A DNA stretch of 64,000 nt. Source: Sophora flavescens (taxonomy: Eukaryota > Streptophyta > Magnoliopsida > Fabales > Fabaceae). The stretch is from positions 930,001 to 994,000 of the forward strand of contig JAUPTC010000018.1 in the NCBI GenBank assembly GCA_030762895.1. Reading direction: 5' to 3'. A program made the position numbers and the translations under genes. The notes under the pieces are model-generated. The model saw only the letters and a list, made by a program, of their open reading frames with translations. It made no database searches and was not told the origin of the DNA. Below are positions 46,542 to 60,200 of the stretch, one piece after another; the first letter of the stretch is position 1, and each line of letters opens with the position of its first letter.

Positions 46542-49500
46542 ACCTTGGGTTTTGGGTCCAAATTTGGATTTTGGGTCAAATTTAGGGTTTAGGGTTTGAA
46601 TTAAGGTTTTGAGTTAAAAATAGGGTTTTGGGTAAAAAATAAGGGTTTTTGGTACGGTTTTTGGTCAAAATAAGGGGTTTGGGTCAAAATTAGGGTTTTT
46701 GGTACAAATTAGCGTAGGGTTTGAATTAGGGTTTTGAGTTAAAAATAGGTTTTTGGGTCAAAAATAGGGTTAGAATTAGGGTTTTCGGCAAAATTAGGGT
46801 TTTTGGTACAAATTAGGGCGTAGGGTTTGAATTAGGGTTTTGAGTTAAAAATAGGTTTTTGGGTCAAAAATAGGTTTAGAATTAGAGTTTTGGGCAAAAT
46901 TAGGGTTTCGGGTCAAATTTAGGGTTTTTGATGAAAATTAGGGTTTAGGGTTTGAATTAGGGTTTTGAGTTAAAAATAGGTTTTTGGGTCAGAAATAGGG
47001 TAAGAATTAGGGTTTCGGGTCAAATTTTGGGTCTAGGGTCAAAATTATGGTATACGGTTTAAATTAGGGTTGAGTTAAAAAAAGGATTTTGGGTAAAAAA
47101 TAGGGTTAGAATTAGGGTTTTGGGTCAAAATTAGGGCTTTGGGTTAAAATTAGGGTTTTGGGTTCAAATTAGGGTTTTTGTTAAAAATTAGGTGTTCGGG
47201 TCAAAAATAGGGTTCTAGGTAAAATTTAGGGTTTCGGGTCAAAATATAGGGTTTTGAGTTTAAAATAGGGTTTGGGTAAAAAATACAGTTAGAATTAGTG
47301 TTTTGGATCAAAATTAGGGTTTCGGTTCAAAATTAGGGTTCTGGGTCAGATTTAGGGTTTAGGGTCAAAATTTGGGCTTAGTTTTTGAATTAAGGTTTTG
47401 AGTTAAAAATAGGGTTAGAATTAGGGTTTTGGTTTAAAATTAGGGTTCTAGGTCAGATTTAGGGTGTGATATAGGGTTTTGAGTTGAAATTAGGGTTTTA
47501 GGTCAAAAATAGGGTCAGAATTTGGGTTTTGGGTCAAAATTAGGGCTTTGGGTTAAAATTAGGGTTTGGGGTCAAAATTTGGGTTTTGGGTCCAAATTAG
47601 GGTTATTGGTCAATATTAGGGTTTAGGGTTTGAATTAGGGTTTTGAGTTAAAAATAGGGTTTTGGGTCAAAATACGGTTAGAATTACGGTTTAGGGTTAA
47701 AATTAGGGTTTTGGGAAAAATTAGGGTTCTGGGGCAAATTTAGGGTTTAGGATCAAAATTTGGGTTTAGGGTTTGAATTAGGGTTTTCAGTTTATAAACT
47801 GGTTTTGTGTCAAAATTAAGGTTAGAATTAGGGTTTGGATTTAAAATTTGGGTATTGGGTCCAAATTAAGGTTTTTGGTCAAAATTAGAGTTTAGTTTTT
47901 GAGTTAAGGTTTTGAGTTAAAAATAGGGTTTTGGGTCAAAAATAGGGTTAGAATCAGGGTTTTGGGCAAAATTAGGGTTTCGGGTCAAATTTAGGGTTTT
48001 TGATGAAAATTAGGGTTTAGGGTTTGAATTAGGGTTTTGAGTTAAAAATAGGTTTTTGGGTCAGAAATAGGGTTAGAATTAGGGTTTCGGGTTAAAATTA
48101 GGGTTTCGGGTCAAATTTTGGGTTTAGGGTCAAAATTAGGGTATACGGTTTAAATTAGGTTTGATATAAAAAAAGGATTTTGGGTAAAAAATAGGGTTAG
48201 AATTAGGGTTTTGGGTCAAAATTAGGGCTTTGGGTTAAAATTAGGGTTTTGGGTTCAAATTAGGGATTTTGTTAAAAATTAGGGTTTCGGGTCAAAAATA
48301 GGGTTCTAGGTAAAATTAGGGCCTAGTTTTTGAATTAAGGTTTTGAGTTAAAAATAGGGCTTTGGGTCAAAAATAGGGTTAGAATTAGGGTTTTGGTTTA
48401 AAATTAGGGTTCTAGGTCAGATTTAGGGTGTGAAATAGGGCTTTGGGTTAAAATTTGGTTTTTGGGTCCAAATAAGGGTTAAGGGTCAATATTAGGGTTT
48501 AGGGTTTGATGAATTAGGGTTTTGAGTTAAAAATAGGGTTTTGGGTCAAAAATAGGGTTGGAATTAGGGTTTTGGGTTAAAATTAGGGTTTTGTGAAAAA
48601 TTAGGATTCTGGGGCAAATTTAGGGTTTAGGATCAAAATTAGGGTTTAGGGTGTGAATTAGGGTTTTGAGTTAAAAATAGGTTTTTGGGTCAGAAATAGG
48701 GTTAGAATTAGGGTTTCGGGTTAAAATTAGGGTTTCGGGTCAAATTTTGGGTTTAGGGTCAAAATTAGGGTATACGGTTTAAATTAGGGTTGATATAAAA
48801 AAAAGGATTTTGGGTAAAAAATAGGGTTAGAATTAGGGTTTTGGGTCAAAATTAGGGCTTTGGGTTAAAATTAGGGTTTTTGGTTCAAATTAGGGTTTTT
48901 GTTAAAAATTAGGGTTTCGGGTCAAAAATAGGGTTCTAGGTAAAATTAGGGCTTAGTTTTTGAATTAAGGTTTTGAGTTAAAAATAGGGCTTTGGGTCAA
49001 AAATAGGGTTAGAATTAGGGTTTTGGTTTAAAATTAGGGTTCTAGGTCAGATTTAGGGTGTGAAATAGGGCTTTGGGTTAAAATTTGGTTTTTGGGTCCA
49101 AATAAGGGTTATAGGTCAATATTAGGGTTTAGGGTTTGATGAATTAGGGTTTTGAGTTAAAAATAGGGTTTTGGGTCAAAAATAGGGTTGGAATTAGGGT
49201 TTTGGGTTAAAATTAGGGTTTTGGGTTAAAATTAGGGTTTTGTGAAAAATTAGGATTCTGGGGCAAATTTAGGGTTTAGGATCAAAATTAGGGTTTAGGG
49301 TTTGAATTAGGGTTTTGAGTTTAAATTAGGGTTTTGGTCAAAAATAGGGTTAGAATTAGGGTTTTGGGTCAAAATTAGGGCTATGGGTTAAAATTAGGGG
49401 TTGGGGTCAAAATTTGTGTTTTGGGTCAAAATTAGGGTTTAGGGTTTGAATTTGGGTTTTGAGTTATAAATAGGGTTTTGGGTCAAAAATAGGGTTTGAA

Positions 49501-51281
49501 TTACGGTTATGGGTTAAAATTAGGGTTTTGTGTTAAAATTAGGGTTTTGGGAAAAATAAGGGTTCTGGGGCAAATTTAGGGTTTAGGATCAAAATTAGGG
49601 TTTAGGGTTTGAATTAGGGTTTTTAGTTTATGAAATGGTTTTGTGTCAAAATTAAGGTTAGAATTAAGGTTTGGATTTAAAATTTGGGTATTGGGTCCAA
49701 ATTAGGGTTTTTGGTCAAAATTAGAGTTTAGTTTTTGAGTTAAGGTTTTGAGTTAAAAATAGGGTTTTGGGTCAAAAATAGGGTTAGAATCAGGGTTTTG
49801 GGCAAAATTAGGGTTTCGGGTCAAATTTAGGGTTTTTGATGAAAATTAGGGTTTAGGGTTTGAATTAGGGTTTTGAGTTAAAAATAGGTTTTTGGGTCAG
49901 AAATAGGGTTAGAATTAGGGTTTCGGGTTAAAATTAGGATTTCGGGTCAAATTTTGGGTTTAGGGTCAAAATTAGGGTATACGGTTTAAATTAGGGTTTA
50001 TTTAAAAAAAAGGATTTTGGGTAAAAAATAGGGTTAGAATTAGGGTTTTGGGTCAAAATTAGGGCTTTGGGTTAAAATTAGGGTTTTGGGTTCAAATTAG
50101 GGTTTTTGTTAAAAATTAGGGTTTCGGGTCAAAAATAGGGTTCTGGATAAAATTAGGGCTTAGTTTTTGAATTAAGGTTTTGAGTTAAAAATAGGGCTTT
50201 GGGTCAAAAATAGGGTTAGAATTAGGGTTTTGGTTTAAAATTAGGGTTCTAGGTCAGATTTAGGGTGTGAAATAGGGCTTTTGGTTAAAATTAGGGTTTG
50301 GGGTCAAAATTTGGTTTTTGGGTCCAAATTAGGGTTATGGGTCAATATTAGGGTTTAGGGTTTGATGAATTAGGGTTTTGAGTTAAAAATAGGGTTTTGG
50401 GTCAAAAATAGGGTTGGAATTAGGGTTTTGGGTTAAAATTAGGGTTTTGTGAAAAATTAGGATTATGGGGCAAATTTAGGGTTTAGGATCAAAATTAGGG
50501 TTTAGGGTTTGAATTAGGGTTTTGAGTTTAAATTAGGGTTTTGGTCAAAAATAGGGTTAGAATTAGGGTTTTGGGTCAAAATTAGGGCTAAGGGTTAAAA
50601 TTAGGGTTTGGGGTCAAAATTTGTGTTTTGGGTCAAAATTAGGGTTTAGGGTTTGAATTTGGGTTTTGAGTTATAAATAGGGTTTTGGGTCAAAAATAGG
50701 GTTTGAATTACGGTTATGGGTTAAAATTAGGGTTTTGTGTTAAAATTAGGGTTTTGGGAAAAATAAGGGTTCTGGGGCAAATTTAGGGTTTAGGATCAAA
50801 ATTAGGGTTTAGGGTTTGAATTAGGGTTTTTAGTTTATAAAATGGTTTTCTGTCAAAATTAAGGTTAGAATTAGGGTTTGGATTTAAAATTTGGGTATTG
50901 GGTCCAAATTAGGGTTTTTGGTCAAAATTAGAGTTTAGTTTTTGAATTAAGGTTTTGAGTTAAAAAAAGGGTTTTGGGTCAAAAATAGGGTTAGAATCAG
51001 GGTTTTGGTTTAAAATTAGGGTTTCTGGTCAAAATTAGGTTTCTGGGTCTGATTTAGGGTTTAGGGTTTGTAATAGGGTTTTGAGTTTAAAATAAGGTTT
51101 GGGGTCAAAAATAGGGTTAGATCAGGGTTTTGCATTATAATTTGGATTACGGGTCAAAGTTAGGTTTTGGGTCAAATTTTGGGTTTAGGATCAAAATTAG
51201 GGTTTAGGGTTTGAATTAGGGTTTTGAGTTAAAAATAGGGTTTTGGGTCAAAATAGGGTTAGAATTTGGGTTTTTGGTCAA
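46541..51281 (+). repeat. Expanded 4.74-kb unit with an inner 0.63-kb tandem repeat
   Basis: No AACCTTGGG landmark occurs for 4.74 kb. Inside, the variant GATATAAAAAAA follows GTATACGG at 48163 and 48792, and CTAGGTAAAATTAGGGC recurs with the same 0.63-kb spacing, showing an inner tandem duplication. The flanking parts match the 2.77-kb units further right. Confidence 0.7.
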
Positions 51282-54200
51282 ACCTTGGGTTTTGGGTCCA
51301 AATTTGGATTTTGGGTCAAATTTAGGGTTTAGGGTTTGAATTAAGGTTTTGAGTTAAAAATAGGGTTTTGGGTCAAAAATAAGGTTAGAATTAGGGTTTT
51401 GGTCAAAATTAGGGTTTTTGGTACAAATTAGGGCGTAGGGTTTGAATTAGGGTTTTGAGTTAAAAATAGGTTTTTGGGTCAAAAATTGGGTTAGAATTAG
51501 AGTTTTGGGCAAAATTAGGGTTTCGGGTCAAATTTAGGGTTTTTGATGAAAATTAGGGTTTAGGGTTTGAATTAGGGTTGAGTTAAAAATAGGTTTTTGG
51601 GTCAGAAATAGGGTAAGAATTAGGGTTTCGGGTCAAATTTTGGGTCTAGGGTCAAAATTAGGGTATACGGTTTAATTTAGGGTTGAGTTAAAAAAAGGAT
51701 TTTGGGTAAAAAATAGGGTTAGAATTAGGGTTTTGGGTCAAAATTAGGGCTTTGGGTTAAAATTAGGGTTTTGGGTTCAAATTAGGGTTTTTGTTAAAAA
51801 TTAGGGTTTCGGGTCAAAAATAGGGTTCTAGGTAAAATTTAGGGTTTCGGGTCAAAATATAGGGTTTTGAGTTTAAAATAGGGTTTGGGTAAAAAATACA
51901 GTTAGAATTAGTGTTTTGGATCAAAATTAGGGTTTCGGTTCAAAATTAGGTTTCTGGGTCAGATTTAGGGTTTAGGGTCAAAATTTGGGCTTAGTTTTTG
52001 AATTAAGGTTTTGAGTTAAAAATAGGGTTAGAATTAGGGTTTTGGTTTAAAATTAGGGTTCTAGGTCAGATTTAGGGTGTGATATAGGGTTTTGAGTTGA
52101 AATTAGGGTTTCAGGTCAAAAATAGGGTCAGAATTTGGGTTTTGGGTCAAAATTAGGGCTTTGGGTTAAAATTAGGGTTTGGGGTCAAAATTTGGGTTTT
52201 GGGTCCAAATTAGGGGTATTGGTCAAAATTAGGGTTTAGGGTTTGAATTAGGGTTTTGAGTTAAAAATAGGGTTTTGGGTCAAAATAGGGTTAGAATTAG
52301 GGTTTAGGGTTAAAATTAGGGTTTTTGGAAAAATTAGAGTTCTGGGGCAAATTTAGGGTTTAGGATCAAAATTTGGGTTTAGGGTTTGAATTAGGGTTTT
52401 TAGTTTATAAACTGGTTTTGTGTCAAAATTAAGGTTAGAATTAGGGTTTGGATTTAAAATTTGGGTATTGGGTCCAAATTAAGGTTTTTGGTCAAAATTA
52501 GAGTTTAGTTTTTGAGTTAAGGTTTTGAGTTAAAAATAGGGTTTTGGGTCAAAAATATGGTTAGAATCGGGGTTTTGGGCAAAATTAGGGTTTTGGTCAA
52601 ATTTAGGGTTTTTGATGAAAATTAGGGTTTAGGGTTTGAATTAGGGTTTTGAGTTAAAAATAGGTTTTTGGGTCAGAAATAGGGTTAGAATTAGGGTTTC
52701 GGGTTAAAATTAGGGTTTCGGGTCAAATTTTGGGTTTAGGGTCAAAATTAGGGTATACGGTTTAAATTAGGATTGAGTTAATAAATCAAGGAATTTGGTT
52801 TAAAAATAGGGTTAGAATTAGGGTTTTGGGTCAAAATTAGGGCTTTGGGTTAAAATTAGGGTTTTGGGTTCAAATTAGGGTTTTGTTAAAAATTAGGGTT
52901 TTTGGTCAAAAATAGGGTTCCGGATAAAATTAGGGCTTAGTTTTTGAATTAAGGTTTTGAGTTAAAAATAGGGCTTTGGGTCAAAAATAGGGTTAGAATT
53001 AGGGTTTTGGTTTAAAATTAGGGTTCTAGGTCAGATTTAGGGTGTGAAATAGGGCTTTTGGTTAAAATTAGGGTTTGGGGTCAAAATTTGGTTTTTGGGT
53101 CCAAATTAGGGTTATGGGTCAATATTAGGGTTTAGGGTTTGATGAATTAGGGTTTTGAGTTAAAAATAGGGTTTTGGGTCAAAAATAGGGTTGGAATTAG
53201 GGTTTTGGGTTAAAATTAGGGTTTTGTGAAAAATTAGGATTATGGGGCAAATTTAGGGTTTAGGATCAAAATTAGGGTTTAGGGTTTGAATTAGGGTTTT
53301 GAGTTTAAATTAGGGTTTTGGTCAAAAATAGGGTTAGAATTAGGGTTTTGGGTCAAAATTAGGGCTATGGGTTAAAATTAGGGGTTGGGGTCAAAATTTG
53401 TGTTTTGGGTCAAAATTAGGGTTTAGGGTTTGAATTTGGGTTTTGAGTTATAAATAGGGTTTTGGGTCAAAAATAGGGTTTGAATTACGGTTATGGGTTA
53501 AAATTAGTGTTTTGTGTTAAAATTAGGGTTTTGGGAAAAATAAGGGTTAGGGGCAAATTTAGGGTTTAGGATCAAAATTAGGGTTTAGGGTTTGAATTAG
53601 GGTTTTAGTTTATGAAATGGTTTTGTGTCAAAATTAAGGTTAGAATTAGGGTTTGGATTTAAAATTTGGGTATTGGGTCCAAATTAGGGTTTTTGGTCAA
53701 AATTAGAGTTTAGTTTTTGAATTAAGGTTTTGAGTAAAAAAAAGGGTTTTGGGTCAAAAATAGGGTTAGAATCAGGGTTTTGGTTTAAAATTAGGGTTTC
53801 GGGTCAAAATTAGGTTTCTGGGTCTGATTTAGGGTTTAGGGTTTGTAATAGGGTTTTGAGTTTAAAATAAGGTTTGGGGTCAAAAATAGGGTTAGATCAG
53901 GGTTTTGCATTAAAATTTGGGTTACGGGCCAAAGTTAGGTTTTGGGTCAAATTTTGGGTTTAGGATCAAAATTAGGGTTTAGGGTTTGAATTAGGGTTTT
54001 GAGTTAAAAATAGGGTTTTGGGTCAAAATAGGGTTAGAATTTGGGTTTTTGGTCAAACCTTGGGTTTTGGGTCCAAATTTGGATTTTGGGTCAAATTTAG
54101 GGTTTAGGGTTTGAATTAAGGTTTTGAGTTAAAAATAGGGTTTTGGGTAAAAAATAAGGTTAGAATTAGGGTTTTGGTCAAAATTAGGGTTTTTGGTACA

Positions 54201-57200
54201 AATTAGGGCGTAGGGTTTGAATTAGGGTTTTGAGTTAAAAATAGGTTTTTGGGTCAAAAATAGGGTTAGAATTAGAGTTTTGGGCAAAATTAGGGTTTCG
54301 AGTCAAATTTAGGGTTTTTGATGAAAATTAGGGCTTAGGGTTTGAATTAGGGTTTTGAGTTAAAAATAGGTTTTTGGGTCAGAAATAGGGTAAAAATTAG
54401 GGTTTCGGGTCAAATTTTGGGTCTAGGGTCAAAATTAGGGTATACGGTTTAATTTAGGGTTAAGTTAAAAAAAGGATTTTGGGTAAAAAATAGGGTTAGA
54501 ATTAGGGTTTTGGGTCAAAATTAGGGCTTTGGGTTAAAATTAGGGTTTTGGGTTCAAATTAGGGTTTTGTTAAAAATTAGGGTTTCGGGTCAAAAATAGG
54601 GTTCTAGGTAAAATTTAGGGTTTCGGGTCAAAATATAGGGTTTTGAGTTTAAAATAGGGTTTGGGTAAAAAATACAGTTAGAATTAGTGTTTTGGATCAA
54701 AATTAGGGTTTCGGTTCAAAATTAGGGTTCTGGGTCAGATTTAGGGTTTAGGGTCAAAATTTGGGCTTAGTTTTTGAATTAAGGTTTTGAGTTAAAAATA
54801 GGGTTAGAATTAGGGTTTTGGTTTAAAATTAGGGTTCTAGGTCAGATTTAGGGTGTGATATAGGGTTTTGAGTTGAAATTAGGGTTTTAGGTCAAAAATA
54901 GGGTCAGAATTTGGGTTTTGGGTCAAAATTAGGGCTTTGGGTTAAAATTAGGGTTTGGGGTCAAAATTTGGGTTTTGGGTCCAAATTAGGGTTATTGGTC
55001 AAAATTAGGGTTTAGGGTTTGAATTAGGGTTTTGAGTTAAAAATAGGGTTTTGGGTCAAAATAGGGTTAGAATTAGGGTTTTGGGAAAAATTAGAGTTCT
55101 GGGGCAAATTTAGGGTTTAGGATCAAAATTTGGGTTTAGGGTTTGAATTAGGGTTTTTAGTTTATAAACTGGTTTTGTGTCAAAATTAAAGTTAGAATTA
55201 GGGTTTGGATTTAAAATTTGGGTATTGGGTCCAAATTAAGGTTTTTGGTCAAAATTAGAGTTTAGTTTTTGAGTTAAGGTTTTGAGTTAAAAATAGGGTT
55301 TTGGGTCAAAAATAGGGTTAGAATCAGGGTTTTGGGCAAAATTAGGGTTTCGGGTCAAATTTAGGGTTTTTGATGAAAATTAGGGTTTAGGGTTTGAATT
55401 AGGGTTTTGAGTTAAAAATAGGTTTTTGGGTCAGAAATAGGGTTAGAATTAGGGTTTCGGGTTAAAATTAGGGTTTCGGGTCAAATTTTGGGTTTAGGGT
55501 CAAAATTAGGGTATACGGTTTAAATTAGGGTTTATTTAAAAAAAAGGATTTTTGGTAAAAAATAGGGTTAGAATTAGGGTTTAGGGTCAAAATTAGGGCT
55601 TTGGGTTAAAATTAGGGTTTTGGGTTCAAATTAGGGTTTTTGTTAAAAATTAGGGTTTCGGGTCAAAAATAGGGTTCTGGATAAAATTAGGGCTTAGTTT
55701 TTGAATTAAGGTTTTGAGTTAAAAATAGGGCTTTGGGTCAAAAATAGGGTTAGAATTAGGGTTTTGGTTTAAAATTAGGGTTCTAGGTCAGATTTAGGGT
55801 GTGAAATAGGGCTTTTGGTTAAAATTAGGGTTTGGGGTCAAAATTTGGTTTTTGGGTCCAAATTAGGGTTATGGGTCAATATTAGGGTTTAGGGTTTGAT
55901 GAATTAGGGTTTTGAGTTAAAAATAGGGTTTTGGGTCAAAAATAGGGTAGGAATTAGGGTTTTGGGTTAAAATTAGGGTTTTGTGAAAAATTAGGATTCT
56001 GGGGCAAATTTAGGGTTTAGGATCAAAATTAGGGTTTAGGGTTTGAATTAGGGTTTTGAGTTTAATTTAGGGTTTTGGTCAAAAATAGGGTTAGAATTAG
56101 GGTTTTGGGTCAAAATTAGGGCTATGGGTTAAAATTAGGGGTTGGGGTCAAAATTTGTGTTTTGGGTCAAAATTAGGGTTTAGGGTTTGAATTTGGGTTT
56201 TGAGTTATAAATAGGGTTTTGGGTCAAAAATAGGGTTTGAATTATGGTTATGGGTTAAAATTAGGGTTTTGTGTTAAAATTAGGGTTTTGGGAAAAATAA
56301 GGGTTCTAGGGCAAATTTAGGGTTTAGGATCAAAATTAGGGTTTAGGGTTTGAATTAGGGTTTTTAGTTTATGAAATGGTTTTGTGTCAAAATTAAGGTT
56401 AGAATTAGGGTTTGGATTTAAAATTTGGGTATTGGGTCCAAATTAGGGTTTTTGGTCAAAATTAGAGTTTAGTTTTTGAATTAAGGTTTTGAGTAAAAAA
56501 AAGGTTTTGGGTCAAAAATAGGGTTAGAATCAGGGTTTTGGTTTAAAATTAGGGTTTCGGGTCAAAATTAGGTTTCTGGGTCTGATTTAGGGTTTAGGGT
56601 TTGTAATAGGGTTTTGAGTTTAAAATAAGGTTTGGGGTCAAAAATAGGGTTAGATCAGGGTTTTGCATTAAAATTTGGGTTACGGGCCAAAGTTAGGTTT
56701 TGGGTCAAATTTTGGGTTTAGGATCAAAATTAGGGTTAAGGGTTTGAATTAGGGTATTGAGTTATAAATAGTGTTTTGGGTCAAAATAGGGTTAGAATTA
56801 GGGTTTTTGGTCAAACCCTGGATTTTGGGTCCAAATTTCGATTTTGGGTGAAATTTAGGGTTTAGGGTTTGAATTAAGGTTTTGAGTTAAAAATAGGGTT
56901 TTGGGTAAAAAATAAGGTTAGAATTAGGGTTTTGGTCAAAATTAGGGTTTTTGGTACAAATTAGGGCGTAGGGTTTGAATTAGGGTTTTGAGTTAAAAAT
57001 AGGTTTTTGGGTCAAAAATAGGGTTAGAATTAGAGTTTTGGGCAAAATTAGGGTTTCGGGTCAGTTTTAGGGTTTTTGATGAAAATTAGGGTTTAGGGTT
57101 TAAATTAGGGTTTTGAGTTAAAAATAGGTTTTTGGGTCAGAAATAGGGTAAAAATTAGGGTTTCGGGTCAAATTTTGGGTCTAGGGTCAAAATTAGGGTA

Positions 57201-60200
57201 TACGGTTTAATTTAGGGTTGAGTTAAAAAAAGGATTTTGGGTAAAAAATAGGGTTAGAATTAGGGTTTTGGGTCAAAATTAGGGCTTTGGGTTAAAATTA
57301 GGGTTTTGGGTTCAAATTAGGGTTTTTGTTAAAAATTAGGGTTTCGGGTCAAAAATAGGGTTCTAGGTAAAATTTAGGGTTTCGGGTCAAAATATAGGGT
57401 TTTGAGTTTAAAATAGGGTTTGGGTAAAAAATACAGTTAGAATTAGTGTTTTGGATCAAAATTAGGGTTTCGGTTCAAAATTAGGGTTCTGGGTCAGATT
57501 TAGGGTTTAGGGTCAAAATTTGGGCTTAGTTTTTGAATTAAGGTTTTGAGTTAAAAATAGGGTTAGAATTAGGGTTTTGGTTTAAAATTAGGGTTCTAGG
57601 TCAGATTTAGGGTGTGATATAGGGTTTTGAGTTGAAATTAGGGTTTTAGGTCAAAAATAGGGTCAGAATTTGGGTTTTGGGTCAAAATTAGGGCTTTGGG
57701 TTAAAATTAGGGTTTGGGGTCAAAATTTGGGTTTTGGGTCCAAATTAGGGTTATTGGTCAAAATTAGGGTTTAGGGTTTGAATTAGGGTTTTGAGTTAAA
57801 AATAGGGTTTTGGGTCAAAATAGGGTTAGAATTAGGGTTTAGGGTTAAAATTAGGGTTTTGGGAAAAATTAGAGTTCTGGGGCAAATTTAGGGTTTAGGA
57901 TCAAAATTTGGGTTTAGGGTTTGAATTAGGGTTTTTAGTTTATAAACTGGTTTTGTGTCAAAATTAAGGTTAGAATTAGGGTTTGGATTTAAAATTTGGG
58001 TATTGGGTCCAAATTAAGGTTTTTGGTCAAAATTAGAGTTTAGTTTTTGAGTTAAGGTTTTGAGTTAAAAATAGGGTTTTGGGTCAAAAATATGGTTAGA
58101 ATCAGGGTTTTGGGCAAAATTAGGGTTTCGGGTCAAATTTAGGGTTTTTGATGAAAATTAGGGTTTAGGGTTTGAATTAGGGTTTTGAGTTAAAAATAGG
58201 TTTTTGGGTCAGAAATAGGGTTAGAATTAGGGTTTCGGGTTAAAATTAGGGTTTCGGGTCAAATTTTGGGTTTAGGGTCAAAATTAGGGTATACGGTTTA
58301 AATTAGGGTTTATTTAAAAAAAGGATTTTGGGTAAAAAATAGGGTTAGAATTAGGGTTTTGGGTCAAAATTAGGGCTTTGGGTTAAAATTAGGGTTTTGG
58401 GTTCAAATTAGGGTTTTTGTTAAAAATTAGGGTTTCGGGTCAAAAATAGGGTTCTGGATAAAATTAGGGCTTAGTTTTTGAATTAAGGTTTTGAGTTAAA
58501 AATAGGGCTTTGGGTCAAAAATAGGGTTAGAATTAGGGTTTTGGTTTAAAATTAGGGTTCTAGGTCAGATTTAGGGTGTGAAATAGGGCTTTTGGTTAAA
58601 ATTAGGGTTTGGGGTCAAAATTTGGTTTTTGGGTCCAAATTAGGGTTATGGGTCAATATTAGGGTTTAGGGTTTGATGAATTAGGGTTTTGAGTTAAAAA
58701 TAGGGTTTTGGGTCAAAAATAGGGTTGGAATTAGGGTTTTGGGTTAAAATTAGGGTTTTGTGAAAAATTAGGATTCTGGGGCAAATTTAGGGTTTAGGAT
58801 CAAAATTAGGGTTTAGGGTTTGAATTAGGGTTTTGAGTTTAAATTAGGGTTTTGGTCAAAAATAGGGTTAGAATTAGGGTTTTGGGTCAAAATTAGGGCT
58901 ATGGGTTAAAATTAGGGGTTGGGGTCAAAATTTGTGTTTTGGGTCAAAATTAGGGTTTAGGGTTTGAATTTGGGTTGAGTTATAAATAGGGTTTTGGGTC
59001 AAAAATAGGGTTTGAATTACGATTATGGGTTAAAATTAGGGTTTTGTGTTAAAATTAGGGTTTTGGGAAAAATAAGGGTTCTGGGGCAAATTTAGGGTTT
59101 AGGATCAAAATTAGGGTTTAGGGTTTGAATTAGGGTTTTTAGTTTATGAAATGGTTTTGTGTCAAAATTAAGGTTAGAATTAGGGTTTGGATTTAAAATT
59201 TGGGTATTGGGTCCAAATTAGGGTTTTTGGTCAAAATTAGAGTTTAGTTTTTGAATTAAGGTTTTGAGTAAAAAAAAAGGGTTTTGGGTCAAAAATAGGG
59301 TTAGAATCAGGGTTTTGGTTTAAAATTAGGGTTTCGGGTCAAAATTAGGTTTCTGGGTCTGATTTAGGGTTTAGGGTTTGTAATAGGGTTTTGAGTTTAA
59401 AATAAGGTTTGGGGTCAAAAATAGGGTTAGATCAGGGTTTTGCATTAAAATTTGGGTTACGGGCCAAAGTTAGGTTTTGGGTCAAATTTTGGGTTTAGGA
59501 TCAAAATTAGGGTTTAGGGTTTGAATTAGGGTTTTGAGTTAAAAATAGGGTTTTGGGTCAAAATAGGGTTAGAATTTGGGTTTTTGGTCAAACCTTGGGT
59601 TTTGGGTCCAAATTTGGATTTTGGGTCAAATTTAGGGTTTAGGGTTTGAATTAAGGTTTTGAGTTAAAAATAGGATTTTGGGTCAAAAATAAGGTTAGAA
59701 TTAGGGTTTTGGTCAAAATTAGGGTTTTTGGTACAAATTAGGGCGTAGGGTTTGAATTAGGGTTTTGAGTTAAAAATAGGTTTTTGGGTCAAAAATAGGG
59801 TTAGAATTAGAGTTTTGGGCAAAATTAGGGTTTCGGGTCAAATTTAGGGTTTTTGATGAAAATTAGGGTTTAGGGTTTGAATTAGGGTTTTGAGTTAAAA
59901 ATAGGTTTTTGGGTCAGAAATAGGGTAAAAATTAGGGTTTCGGGTCAAATTTTGGGTCTAGGGTCAAAATTAGGGTATACGGTTTAAATTAGGGTTGAGT
60001 TAAAAAAAGGATTTTGGGTAAAAAATAGTGTTAGAATTAGGGTTTTGGGTCAAAATTAGGGCTTTGGGTTAAAATTAGGATTTTGGGTTCAAATTAGGGT
60101 TTTTGTTAAAAATTAGGGTTTCGGGTCAAAAATAGGGTTCTAGGTAAAATTTAGGGTTTCGGGTCAAAATATAGGGTTTTGAGTTTAAAATAGGGTTTGG